Below, piece by piece: positions 7,694-17,349 of a stretch of DNA of 44,260 nt (position 1 is its first letter; every line of letters begins with the position of its first letter). The stretch is from an uncultured Pelagibacteraceae bacterium (GTDB lineage Bacteria > Pseudomonadota > Alphaproteobacteria > Pelagibacterales > Pelagibacteraceae), in contig CACCFV010000007.1 in assembly GCA_902544985.1 (NCBI GenBank), positions 1 through 44,260 on the forward strand, written 5' to 3'. The position numbers were made by a program, and so were the translations under genes. Under the pieces are notes generated by a model that made no database searches, was not told where the DNA came from, and saw only the letters and a list, made by a program, of their open reading frames with translations.

Positions 7694-8694
7694 TATTTAT
7701 TTAAATCAACTAAAACTCTTCCAGAAATTTCACCCTTTAATATTTTAGGATAAGTTTTAATTAACTCCTCCAAGCTAACAGTTTGAATAGATTTTTCCAT
7801 TAAGTTAAAATCAATTAATTTAGCTGCTTCTCCCCAAATAAATTCTCTTCTTTTGATACTACAATTAGCTGAGTCCATTCCCCAAAGTTTTATTCCACGT
7901 AACATAAAAGGAATAACATTTGTATTAAGTTCATTTGTGCTTGTGTTACCACACACTGCAATAATTCCATTTGAATTAGTTTGAACAATCGCATTAGCTA
8001 AAATTTTACCTCCAACTGTATCGACTACACCATCCCATAAACCTTTATCTATAAGTTTTGGATCTTTATCAAATTCACCGCGATTTATAACATTTTTAGC
8101 ACCTAATGATTTTAAGTAATCAGCTTTAGAATCTTTACCTGAGACCGCAGTAACATTGTATCCCATCTTATTTAATATCATAACCGCAATACTTCCGACT
8201 CCACCAGTTGCACCTGTAACTAAGACATCATTTACTTTTGCACCAAGCAATATTTCCTCTCGAGCTTTTATCGCAAATGCTGCCATTAGAGATGTAAAAC
8301 CTGCAGTGCCTAAGATCATTGCCTGTTTAGTTGTTAAATCACTTGGTTTCTTTACTAAGAAATCACCATTAACTTTTGCTATTTGAGAATATCCACCATA
8401 AAAAATTTCACCAACTCTAAAACCAGTTAAAATTACCTCGTCACCTGATTTAAATTTTGAATTTTCACTTTCTAAAACAGTTCCTGAAAAATCAATCCCA
8501 GGAATATGGGGGAACTCTTTTACTAACCTACCACCATTTTTTAAAATCATTCCATCTTTAAAATTAAGATCTGAATAATCAACTTTGATTGTTACGTCAC
8601 CATGTTTTAAAAAACTTTTGTCTAATGATTTTACTTCTCTTGTAAAGTTGTCACCTTCTTGATTTAAAACTAATGCTTTAAATTGGTTTGACAC
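7693..8694 (-). CDS. acuI: Acrylyl-CoA reductase (NADPH), YhdH/AcuI family
   Basis: A 333-residue medium-chain dehydrogenase/reductase without the zinc-binding cysteines of alcohol dehydrogenases. Family features are DYSDLNFKDGMI near residue 40, PHIPGIDFSGTV, and the nucleotide loop TGATGGVGS near residue 160. AcuI reduces acrylyl-CoA to propionyl-CoA and is the detoxifying step after DMSP demethylation or lyase products. In the Rossmann fold, VSGKDSKADYLKSLGA resembles NADPH-using members. The gene lies between folE (2-bp gap) and lysR (1-bp overlap). A general quinone-oxidoreductase label is the conservative alternative. Confidence 0.85.
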   Translation of the reverse strand: MSNQFKALVLNQEGDNFTREVKSLDKSFLKHGDVTIKVDYSDLNFKDGMILKNGGRLVKEFPHIPGIDFSGTVLESENSKFKSGDEVILTGFRVGEIFYGGYSQIAKVNGDFLVKKPSDLTTKQAMILGTAGFTSLMAAFAIKAREEILLGAKVNDVLVTGATGGVGSIAVMILNKMGYNVTAVSGKDSKADYLKSLGAKNVINRGEFDKDPKLIDKGLWDGVVDTVGGKILANAIVQTNSNGIIAVCGNTSTNELNTNVIPFMLRGIKLWGMDSANCSIKRREFIWGEAAKLIDFNLMEKSIQTVSLEELIKTYPKILKGEISGRVLVDLNK

Positions 8695-8696
8695 TT

Positions 8697-9311
8697 TTAA
8701 TCTTTTGAATTGCTTATTAACCTTAAATATCTGTTTTGATAGCTTAAATCTTCTTTGAATTGACCTAAATAATAATTTGTGACTGTTGTAGCTTGTTCCT
8801 TTTTAATCCCTCTCATAGTCATACATTGATGAGTTGAGTCTATTGTAACTGCTACTCCTTTGGCGTCTAAAGATTGCATTAGTGTATTCGCAATCTGCAT
8901 AGTTAATCTTTCCTGAGTTTGTAATCTTTTAGAAAAAACTTCGACCACTCTTGCTAATTTACTTAATCCAACAACTCTCTCATTAGGTATGTAAGCTACG
9001 TGAGCTTTACCAATTATTGGTGCCATATGATGTTCGCAATGACTTTGAACTGAGATATTTTTTTGAATAACCATGTCATCATACCCATCCACATCACCAA
9101 AGGTTTTATCTAAAACTTGAATAGGATCTTCCTTATAACCTTTAAAATACTCTTTAAATGCTTTAACAACTCTTTTCGGAGTTTCTAATAATCCCTCTCG
9201 ATTAGGATCCTCACCCATCCACGACAAAATTGTTTTAAAAGCTTCTTCTGCTTCTTTGTCAGAGATCTTCTTTGAATTTTGATTATTATCAATGTCTTTA
9301 ACTAACTTCAT
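8697..9311 (-). CDS. folE: GTP cyclohydrolase I
   Basis: A 204-residue enzyme that converts GTP to dihydroneopterin triphosphate, the first step of folate synthesis. The zinc and catalytic residues are present: C92 and H95 in SHCEHHMAPIIGKAHVAYIP, and C163 in HQCMTMRGI. Length and motifs fit FolE1. It is the first gene of a minus-strand run with acuI and lysR and is divergent from hisI across 76 bp. Folate supply suits a genome this dependent on THF-linked demethylation. Confidence 0.95.
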   Translation of the reverse strand: MKLVKDIDNNQNSKKISDKEAEEAFKTILSWMGEDPNREGLLETPKRVVKAFKEYFKGYKEDPIQVLDKTFGDVDGYDDMVIQKNISVQSHCEHHMAPIIGKAHVAYIPNERVVGLSKLARVVEVFSKRLQTQERLTMQIANTLMQSLDAKGVAVTIDSTHQCMTMRGIKKEQATTVTNYYLGQFKEDLSYQNRYLRLISNSKD

Positions 9312-9387
9312 GGTGGGGTTTATACATATAAATGCGCATTTTTAAAATATTTAATATATCTTTATATGTGCTACATAATCACCGAAT

Positions 9388-9855
9388 ATGTTCAAAAAAA
9401 GAGAAAATGTAGTGGAAATTGAAGAGGGAAATCTTCTATCACCTAAATTTGATAATGATGGTTTAATACCTGTCATTACAATGTGCTCTCAAACAAAAGA
9501 AATTTTAATGCATGGTTATATGAACGTTGAGGCATTAAAAAAAACAATTGAAACAAAAGAAGCTCACTACTATAGCAGATCAAGAAAAGCTATCTGGCAT
9601 AAAGGCAAAACCAGTGGTTTCATTCAAAAAGTAACTGAAATCAAAATTGATGATGACCAAGACTCGGTTTGGCTTTCTGTTGATATTGGAGACGGAGCTA
9701 GTTGTCACGTAGGTTATAGATCTTGTTTTTATAGATCTATACCACTTGGACCAATTGAAAATGGTAGAGAAGTTCAGATGAAATTCACTGAAAAAGAAAA
9801 AAAATTTGACCCAGAAAAAGTTTATAAAGGTCAACCCAATCCAACAAAAATTTAA
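9388..9855 (+). CDS. hisI: Phosphoribosyl-AMP cyclohydrolase
   Basis: A 155-residue HisI that opens the adenine ring of phosphoribosyl-AMP in histidine synthesis. Visible motifs are YMNVEALKKTIET, HYYSRSRKAIWHKGKTSG and the metal-binding region GASCHVGYRSCFYRS, with its two cysteines. No HisE domain is fused. It lies outside any his operon, at the head of a short plus-strand cluster with a 2-oxoglutarate oxygenase-like gene 6 bp downstream. The N-terminal extension and KGQPNPTKI tail are somewhat longer than the core enzyme. Confidence 0.93.
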   Translation: MFKKRENVVEIEEGNLLSPKFDNDGLIPVITMCSQTKEILMHGYMNVEALKKTIETKEAHYYSRSRKAIWHKGKTSGFIQKVTEIKIDDDQDSVWLSVDIGDGASCHVGYRSCFYRSIPLGPIENGREVQMKFTEKEKKFDPEKVYKGQPNPTKI

Positions 9856-9861
9856 TAAATT

Positions 9862-10470
9862 ATGAGAGTCTTAAAACCTTTTGGTCCCAAAATTGCTGTA
9901 ACTAAAATTCCTGTAAAAATTATAAATTTAATTAATAAAGAAGTTGATTTGATTGTAAATAACAAATCAAGATTAAAAAAAAGTGACTACTCAAAAAAAC
10001 TTGTTGGTCAAGTTAAACAAGAAATAAGATTGTCAACCACATTTGTGAACAAATATCTTTTTAAATTCATAAAAATGAATGTAAAAAAATATATAAAAAA
10101 AAGCACCAATAAGAATTTAAAAAAAATAAACTTAAAAAGTTTTTGGATAGTCAGACAATATAAAAATGAGTATAACCCGGTTCATTTTCATAGCGGTAAC
10201 ATCTCAGGTGTTGGTTATTTAAAAATTCCCAAAAATATTACCAAAGGTACAAAAAGACTTAAAACAAATGGAACAATAGATTTTATACATGGATCAAAAT
10301 CTTTCTTAAGTAATAGTTTGTATAACCATAATCCAAAAGTTGGGGATATGATTATATTTCCAAATTACTTAATGCATACTGCTTACCCTTTTAAAAGAGA
10401 AGGAGAAAGAAGATCTTTTTCATTTAATTTAGATATAGATAAAAAAACATTTGATGTTTTCAATGGATAA
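9862..10470 (+). CDS. Putative 2-oxoglutarate/Fe(II)-dependent oxygenase
   Basis: A 202-residue protein. Residues 96-115 hold YNPVHFHSGNISGVGYLKIP and the later part has IIFPNYLMHTAYPF then RRSFSFNLDID. These resemble the double-stranded beta-helix of the 2OG-FeII_Oxy_5 group, in which the spaced histidines bind iron and the arginine binds 2-oxoglutarate. The N-terminal third is lysine-rich and unremarkable. It sits between hisI and the DUF2237 gene, overlapping the latter by 8 bp. The substrate is unknown. Confidence 0.6.
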   Translation: MRVLKPFGPKIAVTKIPVKIINLINKEVDLIVNNKSRLKKSDYSKKLVGQVKQEIRLSTTFVNKYLFKFIKMNVKKYIKKSTNKNLKKINLKSFWIVRQYKNEYNPVHFHSGNISGVGYLKIPKNITKGTKRLKTNGTIDFIHGSKSFLSNSLYNHNPKVGDMIIFPNYLMHTAYPFKREGERRSFSFNLDIDKKTFDVFNG

Positions 10471-10837
10471 GATTCAAAAAAATGTTCTTGGAGAAAAATT
10501 AGAGGAATGTTCTCTTGATCCTTTAACTGGTTGGTATAGAGATGGTTGTTGTAATACTGATGAAAATGATCACGGGTTACATACTGTTTGTGCAAAAGTT
10601 ACAACAGAGTTTTTGGAATGGTGTAAAGAAGCTGGAAATGATTTAATCACACCTCATCCAGAGTTTGGGTTTCCAGGTTTAAAAGATGGAGACGGCTGGT
10701 GTGTTTGCGCAACTTGGTATGCAAGAGCAGTAGAGGCTGGAAAAGGTTGTCCAATTTTTTTGAAACGAACACACGAAAATACATTGAAAGTTTTACCAAT
10801 CGAAACACTTAAAAAATTTGCTATAGATCTTTCATAA
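10463..10837 (+). CDS. DUF2237 family protein
   Basis: A 124-residue protein with the strongly conserved DUF2237 sequence: NVLGEKLEECSLDPLTGWYRDGCC, then the D-H-G-x-H-T-V-C region and the GWCVCATWYARA segment. Several conserved cysteines (C-C, C-x-C) suggest metal binding or redox, but the family has no established function. I chose the ATG at 10463, which overlaps the upstream stop by 8 bp and matches where homologues begin. TTG 10451 and ATG 10454 are in-frame alternatives. Confidence 0.85.
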   Translation: MDKIQKNVLGEKLEECSLDPLTGWYRDGCCNTDENDHGLHTVCAKVTTEFLEWCKEAGNDLITPHPEFGFPGLKDGDGWCVCATWYARAVEAGKGCPIFLKRTHENTLKVLPIETLKKFAIDLS

Positions 10838-10851
10838 GATAAATTTGGATT

Positions 10852-11016
10852 ATGGGTGAAAATATTTTATCAGTCATATATCTTTTATTAGTAATTGCAC
10901 TGGTCTTCCCAGGTTTTTATTATGCAAATAAAAATAAAAAAGTTTTTTTGAAAAATCTTATTATTTGGCTAAGTATTATTGGTATAGTAATAATTTTTGC
11001 TAATTTTCTAAGATAG
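10852..11016 (+). CDS. Small two-helix membrane protein
   Basis: A 54-residue frame from the ATG at 10852 to TAG at 11016. It has two hydrophobic segments (about residues 5-24 and 34-52) separated by a lysine-rich loop (NKNKKVFLKN), a classic helical hairpin. It begins 14 bp after the DUF2237 stop and ends 4 bp before the convergent ETF-QO gene, filling the gap exactly as expected for a real gene in a compact genome. I do not recognise a family and propose no function. Confidence 0.6.
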   Translation: MGENILSVIYLLLVIALVFPGFYYANKNKKVFLKNLIIWLSIIGIVIIFANFLR

Positions 11017-11020
11017 CTAA

Positions 11021-12640
11021 TTACATATTTCCATACTTTGGTCCACCACCTCCTTCTGGAGTGACCCAAACTATATTTTGAGAAGGTTCTTTAATATCAC
11101 AAGTTTTACAATGAATACAGTTCTGAGCGTTAATAACAAATTTGTTTATATCATTTTCTTTTTGAACCTCATAAACTCCAGCTGGACAATATCTTTGTGC
11201 TGGTTCGTCATATTTCTCAAGAGTATATTTTATTGGTAGATCTTTATCTTTTAGTTGTAAATGCACTGGCTGATTATCCTCGTGATTAGTTCCAGTCAAA
11301 TAAACTGAGCTTGTTTTATCAAAAGTAATCACATTGTCAGGTTTAGGATAATCAATTTTCGGCATTTTATCTGCAGGTTTTAAGGTTTCATGATCGGAAT
11401 GCTTATGTCTTAATGTAAATGGAAGTTTTCCTCTAAATAAAATTTGATCAATTCCTGTAAAAATTATACCTAAAATTAAACCCCAACTAAAACTAGGTTT
11501 TACATTTCTTGCTTGATACAGTTCTTTATATAACCAGCTTTTTTTAAATAATTCCTCATATAATGATAAATCTTTTTTAAACTGAATATGTTCATTGATA
11601 GCCTCTGCAGCTAAAATTCCACTTTTCATAGCAGTGTGAGATCCTTTTATTTTTGGCATGTTTAAAGTTCCCGCGTCACATCCAATAAGTAATGCACCTG
11701 GCATAAACATTTTTGGTAAACTTTGAATACCCCCTTCAATTAAAGCTCTAGCGCCATAAGAAATTCTTTTTCCACCTTCTATAATTTTTTTTATTGATGG
11801 ATGTGTTTTAAATCTTTGAAACTCATCAAAAGGAGAAAGATGAGGATTTTGATAATCTAAGCCTATTACATATCCTAAAAAAACTTGTTTGTTTTCAGCA
11901 TGATAAATAAAACTCCCACCATAAGTGTTATTATCTAAAGGCCATCCAGCAGTATGCATCACCAATCCCTCTTCATGATTTTTTTCATCTATTTCCCAGA
12001 TTTCTTTAAATCCAATTCCATATTGTTGAGGATCTTTGTCTTTATTTAGATTAAATTTTTTAATCAATTGTTTTCCTAAATGACCGCGACAACCTTCAGC
12101 AAAAACTGTAACCTTGCCTATAAGTTCAATACCTGGTTCAAAACTATCTTTTTTATTTCCTTGTTTGTCTATACCCATGTCCTGAGTGGCTACACCTTTA
12201 ACGGAGCCATCATCATTAAATAAAATCTCACTTGCAGGAAACCCTGGAAATATCTCTACACCAAGTATTTCTGCTTGCTCAGCAAGCCACCTACATAAAT
12301 TTGCAAGACTTATAATATAATTTTTATGATTTTTTTGAACAGCAGGTAGCAACCACGTAGGCCAACTTAAAGATTTTGTTTTTCCTAAAAATAAAAATTT
12401 TTCCTTAGTGACTTTTGTTTTTATAGGTGGATTCAAATCTTTCCAATTTGGAATTAATTCGTCCAGTGCTCTAGTTTCAAAAACATTTCCACTTAATATA
12501 TGTGCACCGATCTCAGATGCTTTCTCTAAAACACAAATATTTAAATTTGAATTTAATTGTTTTAATTTAATAGCAGTCGTTAATCCTGATGGTCCTCCAC
12601 CAACAATTACAACATCGTATTCCATTGACTCTCTGGACAT
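11021..12640 (-). CDS. etfD: Electron-transfer flavoprotein:ubiquinone oxidoreductase
   Basis: A 539-residue inner-membrane-associated flavoprotein that passes electrons from reduced ETF to ubiquinone. The N-terminus has the FAD loop DVVIVGGGPSGLTTA (residues 9-23). The C-terminus has the 4Fe-4S cysteines C485 and C508-x2-C511-x2-C514 (NCIHCKTCD), then the conserved PEGGGGPKYGNM end. It is the last gene of the dimethylglycine dehydrogenase-etfB-etfA run, 21 bp after etfA. This gives a complete route from methyl-group oxidation to the quinone pool. Confidence 0.95.
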   Translation of the reverse strand: MSRESMEYDVVIVGGGPSGLTTAIKLKQLNSNLNICVLEKASEIGAHILSGNVFETRALDELIPNWKDLNPPIKTKVTKEKFLFLGKTKSLSWPTWLLPAVQKNHKNYIISLANLCRWLAEQAEILGVEIFPGFPASEILFNDDGSVKGVATQDMGIDKQGNKKDSFEPGIELIGKVTVFAEGCRGHLGKQLIKKFNLNKDKDPQQYGIGFKEIWEIDEKNHEEGLVMHTAGWPLDNNTYGGSFIYHAENKQVFLGYVIGLDYQNPHLSPFDEFQRFKTHPSIKKIIEGGKRISYGARALIEGGIQSLPKMFMPGALLIGCDAGTLNMPKIKGSHTAMKSGILAAEAINEHIQFKKDLSLYEELFKKSWLYKELYQARNVKPSFSWGLILGIIFTGIDQILFRGKLPFTLRHKHSDHETLKPADKMPKIDYPKPDNVITFDKTSSVYLTGTNHEDNQPVHLQLKDKDLPIKYTLEKYDEPAQRYCPAGVYEVQKENDINKFVINAQNCIHCKTCDIKEPSQNIVWVTPEGGGGPKYGNM

Positions 12641-12661
12641 AACAATTTTTTACAGATTATA

Positions 12662-13615
12662 TTATTTTTGTATAGTGTTTAATTTGTTCAGTTCCTCAAT
12701 AAATTGGGGTACTGCTTCAAAAAGATCAGCTTCTAGACCATAGTCTGCAACACTAAAAATTGGAGCTTCACCATCCTTATTGATTGCGACAATCACCTTA
12801 CTTTCTTTCATTCCAGCTAAGTGCTGAATTGCACCAGAAATACCAATAGCAATATATAAATCTGGAACTACAACTTTTCCAGTTTGACCCACTTGATGAT
12901 CGTTGCTTATATATCCGGCATCCACAGCTGCTCTTGATGCTCCAATAGCGGCATTTAATTTGTCAGCAACAGAAGTAATTAATTTAAAATTATCTCCACT
13001 CTGCATTCCTCTTCCTCCAGAAACAACTACTCTTGCAGTTCCAAGCTCTGGTCTATCTGACTTAATTTCCTCTCTTTTTACAAATTTTGTATTACTAAAC
13101 TCTTCACTAGGTTCAGCTTTTTCAATTGGCGCAGATCCGCCTGAACTCTCACATGGATCAAAAGAAGTTGGTCTAATTGTTATACATTTTTTTGGATCCT
13201 TGCTTTTTACTGTTGCAAATGCATTTCCTGCATAAATTGGTCTTAAAAATGTATCTGCAGAAATTACCTTAATAATATCACTGACTTGAGAAGTATCTAG
13301 AGAAGCTGCAATCCTTGGCATCAAATTTTTACCAAATGTATTAGCTGAACAAACAACATGAGAATAGTTTTCTGCCAATTTCACTATTACTGGTGCAAAA
13401 TTTTCTGCCACAAAGTTTTCGTAATGAGCTGCTTCTACTTGAATTACTTTTTTGACCAAAGGTAACTCTGATAATTTTTTTGCTACATCTCCACAGTTAT
13501 TACCAATAATTACAGCATGAAGATCGGTATTCATTTGAGAGGCCGCAGTTACAGCATTAAGTGTAAAAGGTTTGAGTTCTTTATTGTTATGTTCTGCAAC
13601 TAATAAAACTGACAT
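12662..13615 (-). CDS. etfA: Electron-transfer flavoprotein alpha subunit
   Basis: A 317-residue EtfA. The C-terminal FAD-binding half shows GQTGKVVVPDLYIAIGISGA and QHLAGMKESKVIVAINKD, with FSVADYGLEADLFEAVP, all standard for the subunit. The N-terminal half has the domain I fold (SVLLVAEHNN). It pairs with EtfB to form the soluble heterodimer that accepts electrons from flavin dehydrogenases. Its start overlaps the etfB stop by one base. The adjacent dehydrogenase implies dimethylglycine dehydrogenase as the main donor. Confidence 0.96.
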   Translation of the reverse strand: MSVLLVAEHNNKELKPFTLNAVTAASQMNTDLHAVIIGNNCGDVAKKLSELPLVKKVIQVEAAHYENFVAENFAPVIVKLAENYSHVVCSANTFGKNLMPRIAASLDTSQVSDIIKVISADTFLRPIYAGNAFATVKSKDPKKCITIRPTSFDPCESSGGSAPIEKAEPSEEFSNTKFVKREEIKSDRPELGTARVVVSGGRGMQSGDNFKLITSVADKLNAAIGASRAAVDAGYISNDHQVGQTGKVVVPDLYIAIGISGAIQHLAGMKESKVIVAINKDGEAPIFSVADYGLEADLFEAVPQFIEELNKLNTIQK

Positions 13616-14364
13616 TATATTACTTTAGCCTCATTTTTTAATTTTTGCACTAGCTCAGCCACACTTTTTACTTTTATTCCAGCTTTTCTTTTTGGTGGTT
13701 CTTCAACCTTAATTTGCTCGATTCTTGGTGATGTATCTACTCCTAAATCTGACGCATTTATTTGCTCAATAGGTTTCTTTTTAGCCTTCATTATGTTAGG
13801 CAAAGACGCATATCTTGGTTCATTAAGTCTTAAATCACAAGTTACAATAGCAGGAATATTAATCTCTATTGTCTCTAATCCTTCATCAATCTCTCTCATA
13901 ACTTCAAGTTTTTTATCCTTAATCTCTATCTTTGAAGCAAATGTTGCTTGAGGCCAATTTAGTAAAGCACTTAACATTTGACCTGTTTGATTACAATCAT
14001 CATCAATTGCTTGTTTTCCCATAAAAACTAAATCTGGTTTTTCTTTTTCAACAATTTTTTGTAATAATTTAGAAACGGCTAAAGGTTCTAAAATTCCATC
14101 AGCTTTAATAAGAATGCCTCTATCAGCTCCAACCGCTAATGCTTTACGAACAGTTTCTTGAGCTTTCTCTTCTCCAACACTTACTGCAACTACTTCGGTC
14201 GCTTTTCCTGACTCTTTGATTTTTACTGCCTCCTCAATCGCATTATCATCTGGTGGATTGGTAGACATCTTAACATTTTCAGTTACTACACCAGTGTTAT
14301 CCTCTTTAACTCTGACTTGAACATTGTAATCAATTACTCTTTTTACTGCGACTAAAATTTTCAT
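13615..14364 (-). CDS. etfB: Electron-transfer flavoprotein beta subunit
   Basis: A 249-residue EtfB with the start [14 protein letters not shown], the [13 protein letters not shown] segment, and the AMP-site/recognition-loop region [27 protein letters not shown]. It binds AMP structurally and docks with acyl-CoA or amine dehydrogenases. Its start shares one base with the end of the dimethylglycine dehydrogenase gene and its stop shares one with etfA. That is the tightest possible coupling and supports a dedicated ETF. Confidence 0.96.
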   Translation of the reverse strand: MKILVAVKRVIDYNVQVRVKEDNTGVVTENVKMSTNPPDDNAIEEAVKIKESGKATEVVAVSVGEEKAQETVRKALAVGADRGILIKADGILEPLAVSKLLQKIVEKEKPDLVFMGKQAIDDDCNQTGQMLSALLNWPQATFASKIEIKDKKLEVMREIDEGLETIEINIPAIVTCDLRLNEPRYASLPNIMKAKKKPIEQINASDLGVDTSPRIEQIKVEEPPKRKAGIKVKSVAELVQKLKNEAKVI

Positions 14365-16796
14365 TAGGCTCTCAAAAGTTTATTTTCAGCATCGTATGGA
14401 CTTTCCTCTACTATTGTAGCCTCATACATTTTTCCTAGAATATCAACTTTAAGTTTTTCTCCAACATTTGCTAAATCAGGTTTCACCATGGCTAAGGCAA
14501 TAGATTTATCTAATCTAAATCCGTATTCCCCTCCTGTTGCTCGCCCAACGACTTTGTCATCTTTATAAATTGGATTGTTACCTAAAACATCTGAGTCTGT
14601 TGTGTCATGAACCTCTAGTGTTACTAATTTATTATCAAAACCCTTTTCTCTCCATTTGTTTAGTGCATCAAGTCCTATGAAATTACCCTTGTTTGGATGA
14701 ATAAATCTGTCTAGGCCAGACTCATAAGGTGAATACTCAATTGATAGTTCAGTTCCCACAAGTTTATAAGATTTTTCTACTCTTAAACTGTTCATCGCTC
14801 TGATGCCAAAAGGTTTAAGACCGAGATCCTTACCTGCTTCCATTAATTTATCAAAAATATGGTTTTGATATTCAATTGGGTGATGTAATTCCCAACCAAG
14901 TTCACCAACAAAATTTACTCTCATAGCATTTACTGGAGCATATCCAACATTAACATTTTTTGCAGTTAACCATTTAAAATTTTCATTTGAAAAATCATCA
15001 GTTGAAACTTTTTGCATAAGTTCTCTAGCTTTTGGGCCTGCTACAACAAGCACACCTGTACTATTTGTTAAGTCTTCAAATATAACCGAACCATCAGTTG
15101 GCATCCATTTTTGAATCCAATCATGGTCTAATCTCAAATTCGCTCCAGCTGAAACCAAATAATAACTATTTTCAGCTTCTTTCATAATTGTAAACTCAGA
15201 GTGAACACCACCTTTAGTATTTAGCGCATGACACAAATTAATTCTTCCGATTTTTTTTGGAAGTTTGTTAGCAACTAAGTAGTCTAAAAATTCCTCAGCC
15301 TTTGGACCTTTTATTCTACATTTTGCAAAAGCTGTCATATCTAAAAGTCCAACATTCTTTTTAACGTTCTCACATTCTTTCTTAATTGCATCAAACCATT
15401 TTGATCTTCTAAATGACCAATGATCTTTTTGTTCCATACCATCTGTTGCAAAAAAGTTTGGTCTTTCCCATCCAAATTTTTGTCCAAAGACAGCACCAAG
15501 ATTTTTCATTCTTTCATAACAAGGAGATGTTCTTAAAGGTCTAGCAGCTGGTCTTTCTTCATCAGGATAATGAACAATAAAAACATGACTGTAAGCTTCT
15601 TCATTTTTTGCTTTGAGATAAGATTTTGTTGCATAATTTCCGTAACGTCTTGGTTCAACACCAAGCATATCAATCGTCGGTTCACCATCAATAATCCATT
15701 CTGCTAATTGCCAGCCCGCTCCACCTGCTGCAGTTATTCCAAAACTATGTCCCTCATTAATCCAAAAATTTTTAAGTCCCCAGGCTGGACCAACAATAGG
15801 ATTACCATCTGGTGTGTAACATATTGCACCATTATAAACTTTTTTCACTCCAACTTCTCCAAATGCTGGAACTCTATGTATTGCTCCTTCGATATGCGGA
15901 GCAAGTCTATCTAAATCCTCTTGAAACAATTCATATTCAGAGTCTTTTGAAGGACCTTCGACATAACATGCTGGTGCACCATCTTCATAGGGACCTAATA
16001 TTAATCCACCAGCCTCTTCTCTCATGTACCATCTACTATCACTATCTCTTAATACACCCATTTCTGGAAGACCTTCTTTTTTTCTTTTTTGTATCTCTGG
16101 ATGTGGTTCAGTCACAATATATTGATGTTCAACAGGTATGACTGGAATATCTAATCCAACCATTTCACCAGTTTGTCTTGCAAAATTTCCTGAACATGAA
16201 ATGACATGTTCACATTCAATTGATCCTTTGTCTGTTTCAACAATCCATCCCCCTTTAGTTTGTCTCATTGATAACACTGCTGTGTTTCTATAAATCTCAG
16301 CTCCTCTGTTCCTTGCCCCGGTAGCTAACGCTTGCGTTAAATCTGCGGGTTGAATGTATCCATCTTCAGGGTGTTGAATTGCTCCAACTAAATCATCAGT
16401 ATGACAAAGCGGCCAAATTTCTTTAACTTGTTGAGGCGTCAAAAATTTTACATCAACACCAATTGTTTTAGCTACACCAGCATATTGATGATACTCATCC
16501 ATTCTATCTTTGGTACTAGCTAAACGGATATTAGAAACAACACTGAAACCAACATTCTTACCAGTCTCTTCCTCTAACTTTTTATAAAGATTTACTGCAT
16601 ACTTGTGAAGTTGACCAACAGAATAGCTCATATTAAAAAGAGGTAGCAAACCTGCTGCATGCCAAGTTGAGCCTGAGGTTAATTCTTTTCTTTCAACTAA
16701 AACAACATCTGACCAACCTTTTTTTGCTAAATGATAAAGAGCGCTTACTCCAACAACTCCTCCACCGACTACGACGACTTTTGCTTTAGATTTCAT
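14364..16796 (-). CDS. dmgdh: Dimethylglycine dehydrogenase-type FAD/THF enzyme
   Basis: An 810-residue fusion. The N-terminal D-amino-acid-oxidase-like FAD domain begins [17 protein letters not shown]. The GSTWHAAG motif follows, whose histidine (H46) is the covalent FAD site in mammalian dimethylglycine and sarcosine dehydrogenases. From about residue 430 a GcvT-like folate domain follows, with [26 protein letters not shown] and [12 protein letters not shown]. The enzyme oxidises an N-methyl group, passes the formaldehyde unit to THF as methylene-THF, and gives electrons to ETF. Dimethylglycine is the likely substrate; sarcosine dehydrogenase is the alternative. etfB, etfA and ETF-QO follow directly. 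Confidence 0.85.
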   Translation of the reverse strand: MKSKAKVVVVGGGVVGVSALYHLAKKGWSDVVLVERKELTSGSTWHAAGLLPLFNMSYSVGQLHKYAVNLYKKLEEETGKNVGFSVVSNIRLASTKDRMDEYHQYAGVAKTIGVDVKFLTPQQVKEIWPLCHTDDLVGAIQHPEDGYIQPADLTQALATGARNRGAEIYRNTAVLSMRQTKGGWIVETDKGSIECEHVISCSGNFARQTGEMVGLDIPVIPVEHQYIVTEPHPEIQKRKKEGLPEMGVLRDSDSRWYMREEAGGLILGPYEDGAPACYVEGPSKDSEYELFQEDLDRLAPHIEGAIHRVPAFGEVGVKKVYNGAICYTPDGNPIVGPAWGLKNFWINEGHSFGITAAGGAGWQLAEWIIDGEPTIDMLGVEPRRYGNYATKSYLKAKNEEAYSHVFIVHYPDEERPAARPLRTSPCYERMKNLGAVFGQKFGWERPNFFATDGMEQKDHWSFRRSKWFDAIKKECENVKKNVGLLDMTAFAKCRIKGPKAEEFLDYLVANKLPKKIGRINLCHALNTKGGVHSEFTIMKEAENSYYLVSAGANLRLDHDWIQKWMPTDGSVIFEDLTNSTGVLVVAGPKARELMQKVSTDDFSNENFKWLTAKNVNVGYAPVNAMRVNFVGELGWELHHPIEYQNHIFDKLMEAGKDLGLKPFGIRAMNSLRVEKSYKLVGTELSIEYSPYESGLDRFIHPNKGNFIGLDALNKWREKGFDNKLVTLEVHDTTDSDVLGNNPIYKDDKVVGRATGGEYGFRLDKSIALAMVKPDLANVGEKLKVDILGKMYEATIVEESPYDAENKLLRA

Positions 16797-16852
16797 TAAA
16801 TGATTCCTACTAAATTTTTACTTATAACGAAACAAAATTGTATTATGGATAA

Positions 16853-17326
16853 TCAAATTGAACTTCCTAGTGCTATTGGGCTAGAAACCATTGTGGTCAA
16901 CCAACAATCCTTAAGGGGTCCTTCAGCAGTATATTTTTCCACTTGCCAGTTGAACTTATGATAAATCTTATCTTTATCTAAAATTATCACCTCAAATTGT
17001 GCCCATTTGTCACCACCTCCAACCTGTGTAATTGTATGGCTTAAGTGATTTAAGAGCATTTGATATGAGTTGCCTTTAATCATCATTTTGAAATTTGGTA
17101 GAGGGCCAGTATTTTTTTTGTTACTGGGATGTGCAAAATTCCAGGTTTGCTCAATCCCACTATCTTTATAATTTAAGTCGTTTTTTTGAAGACCACTTAA
17201 TTGAATCTCAACAACTTTGGAAGGTTTTATATCACTATTAGGTTTCAGTAATTCAGCTTTAGTTATTGAAATTGAAAAAAAAAGAATAATAAAGACTTTA
17301 AATATTATCTCGAATTTTTTTAACAT
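16853..17326 (-). CDS. Secreted DUF4864 family protein
   Basis: A 157-residue protein with a signal peptide (hydrophobic residues 8-20, then ITKAE). The mature part has KVVEIQLSGLQKND, the GIEQTWNFAHPSNKKNTGPL segment, and a central YQMLLNHLSHTI. These match my memory of DUF4864, a family of unknown function related to the NTF2-like fold. It is exported to the periplasm and lies 24 bp downstream of the CoA-binding gene. There is no catalytic motif I can name. Confidence 0.7.
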   Translation of the reverse strand: MLKKFEIIFKVFIILFFSISITKAELLKPNSDIKPSKVVEIQLSGLQKNDLNYKDSGIEQTWNFAHPSNKKNTGPLPNFKMMIKGNSYQMLLNHLSHTITQVGGGDKWAQFEVIILDKDKIYHKFNWQVEKYTAEGPLKDCWLTTMVSSPIALGSSI

Positions 17327-17349
17327 CTTTTTAAAAATTTAATTATTAA

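Noticed and set aside
12903..13235. Antisense frame inside etfA
   Set aside because: EtfA on the minus strand has complete family motifs; the antisense translation is low-complexity and has no homology I can see.
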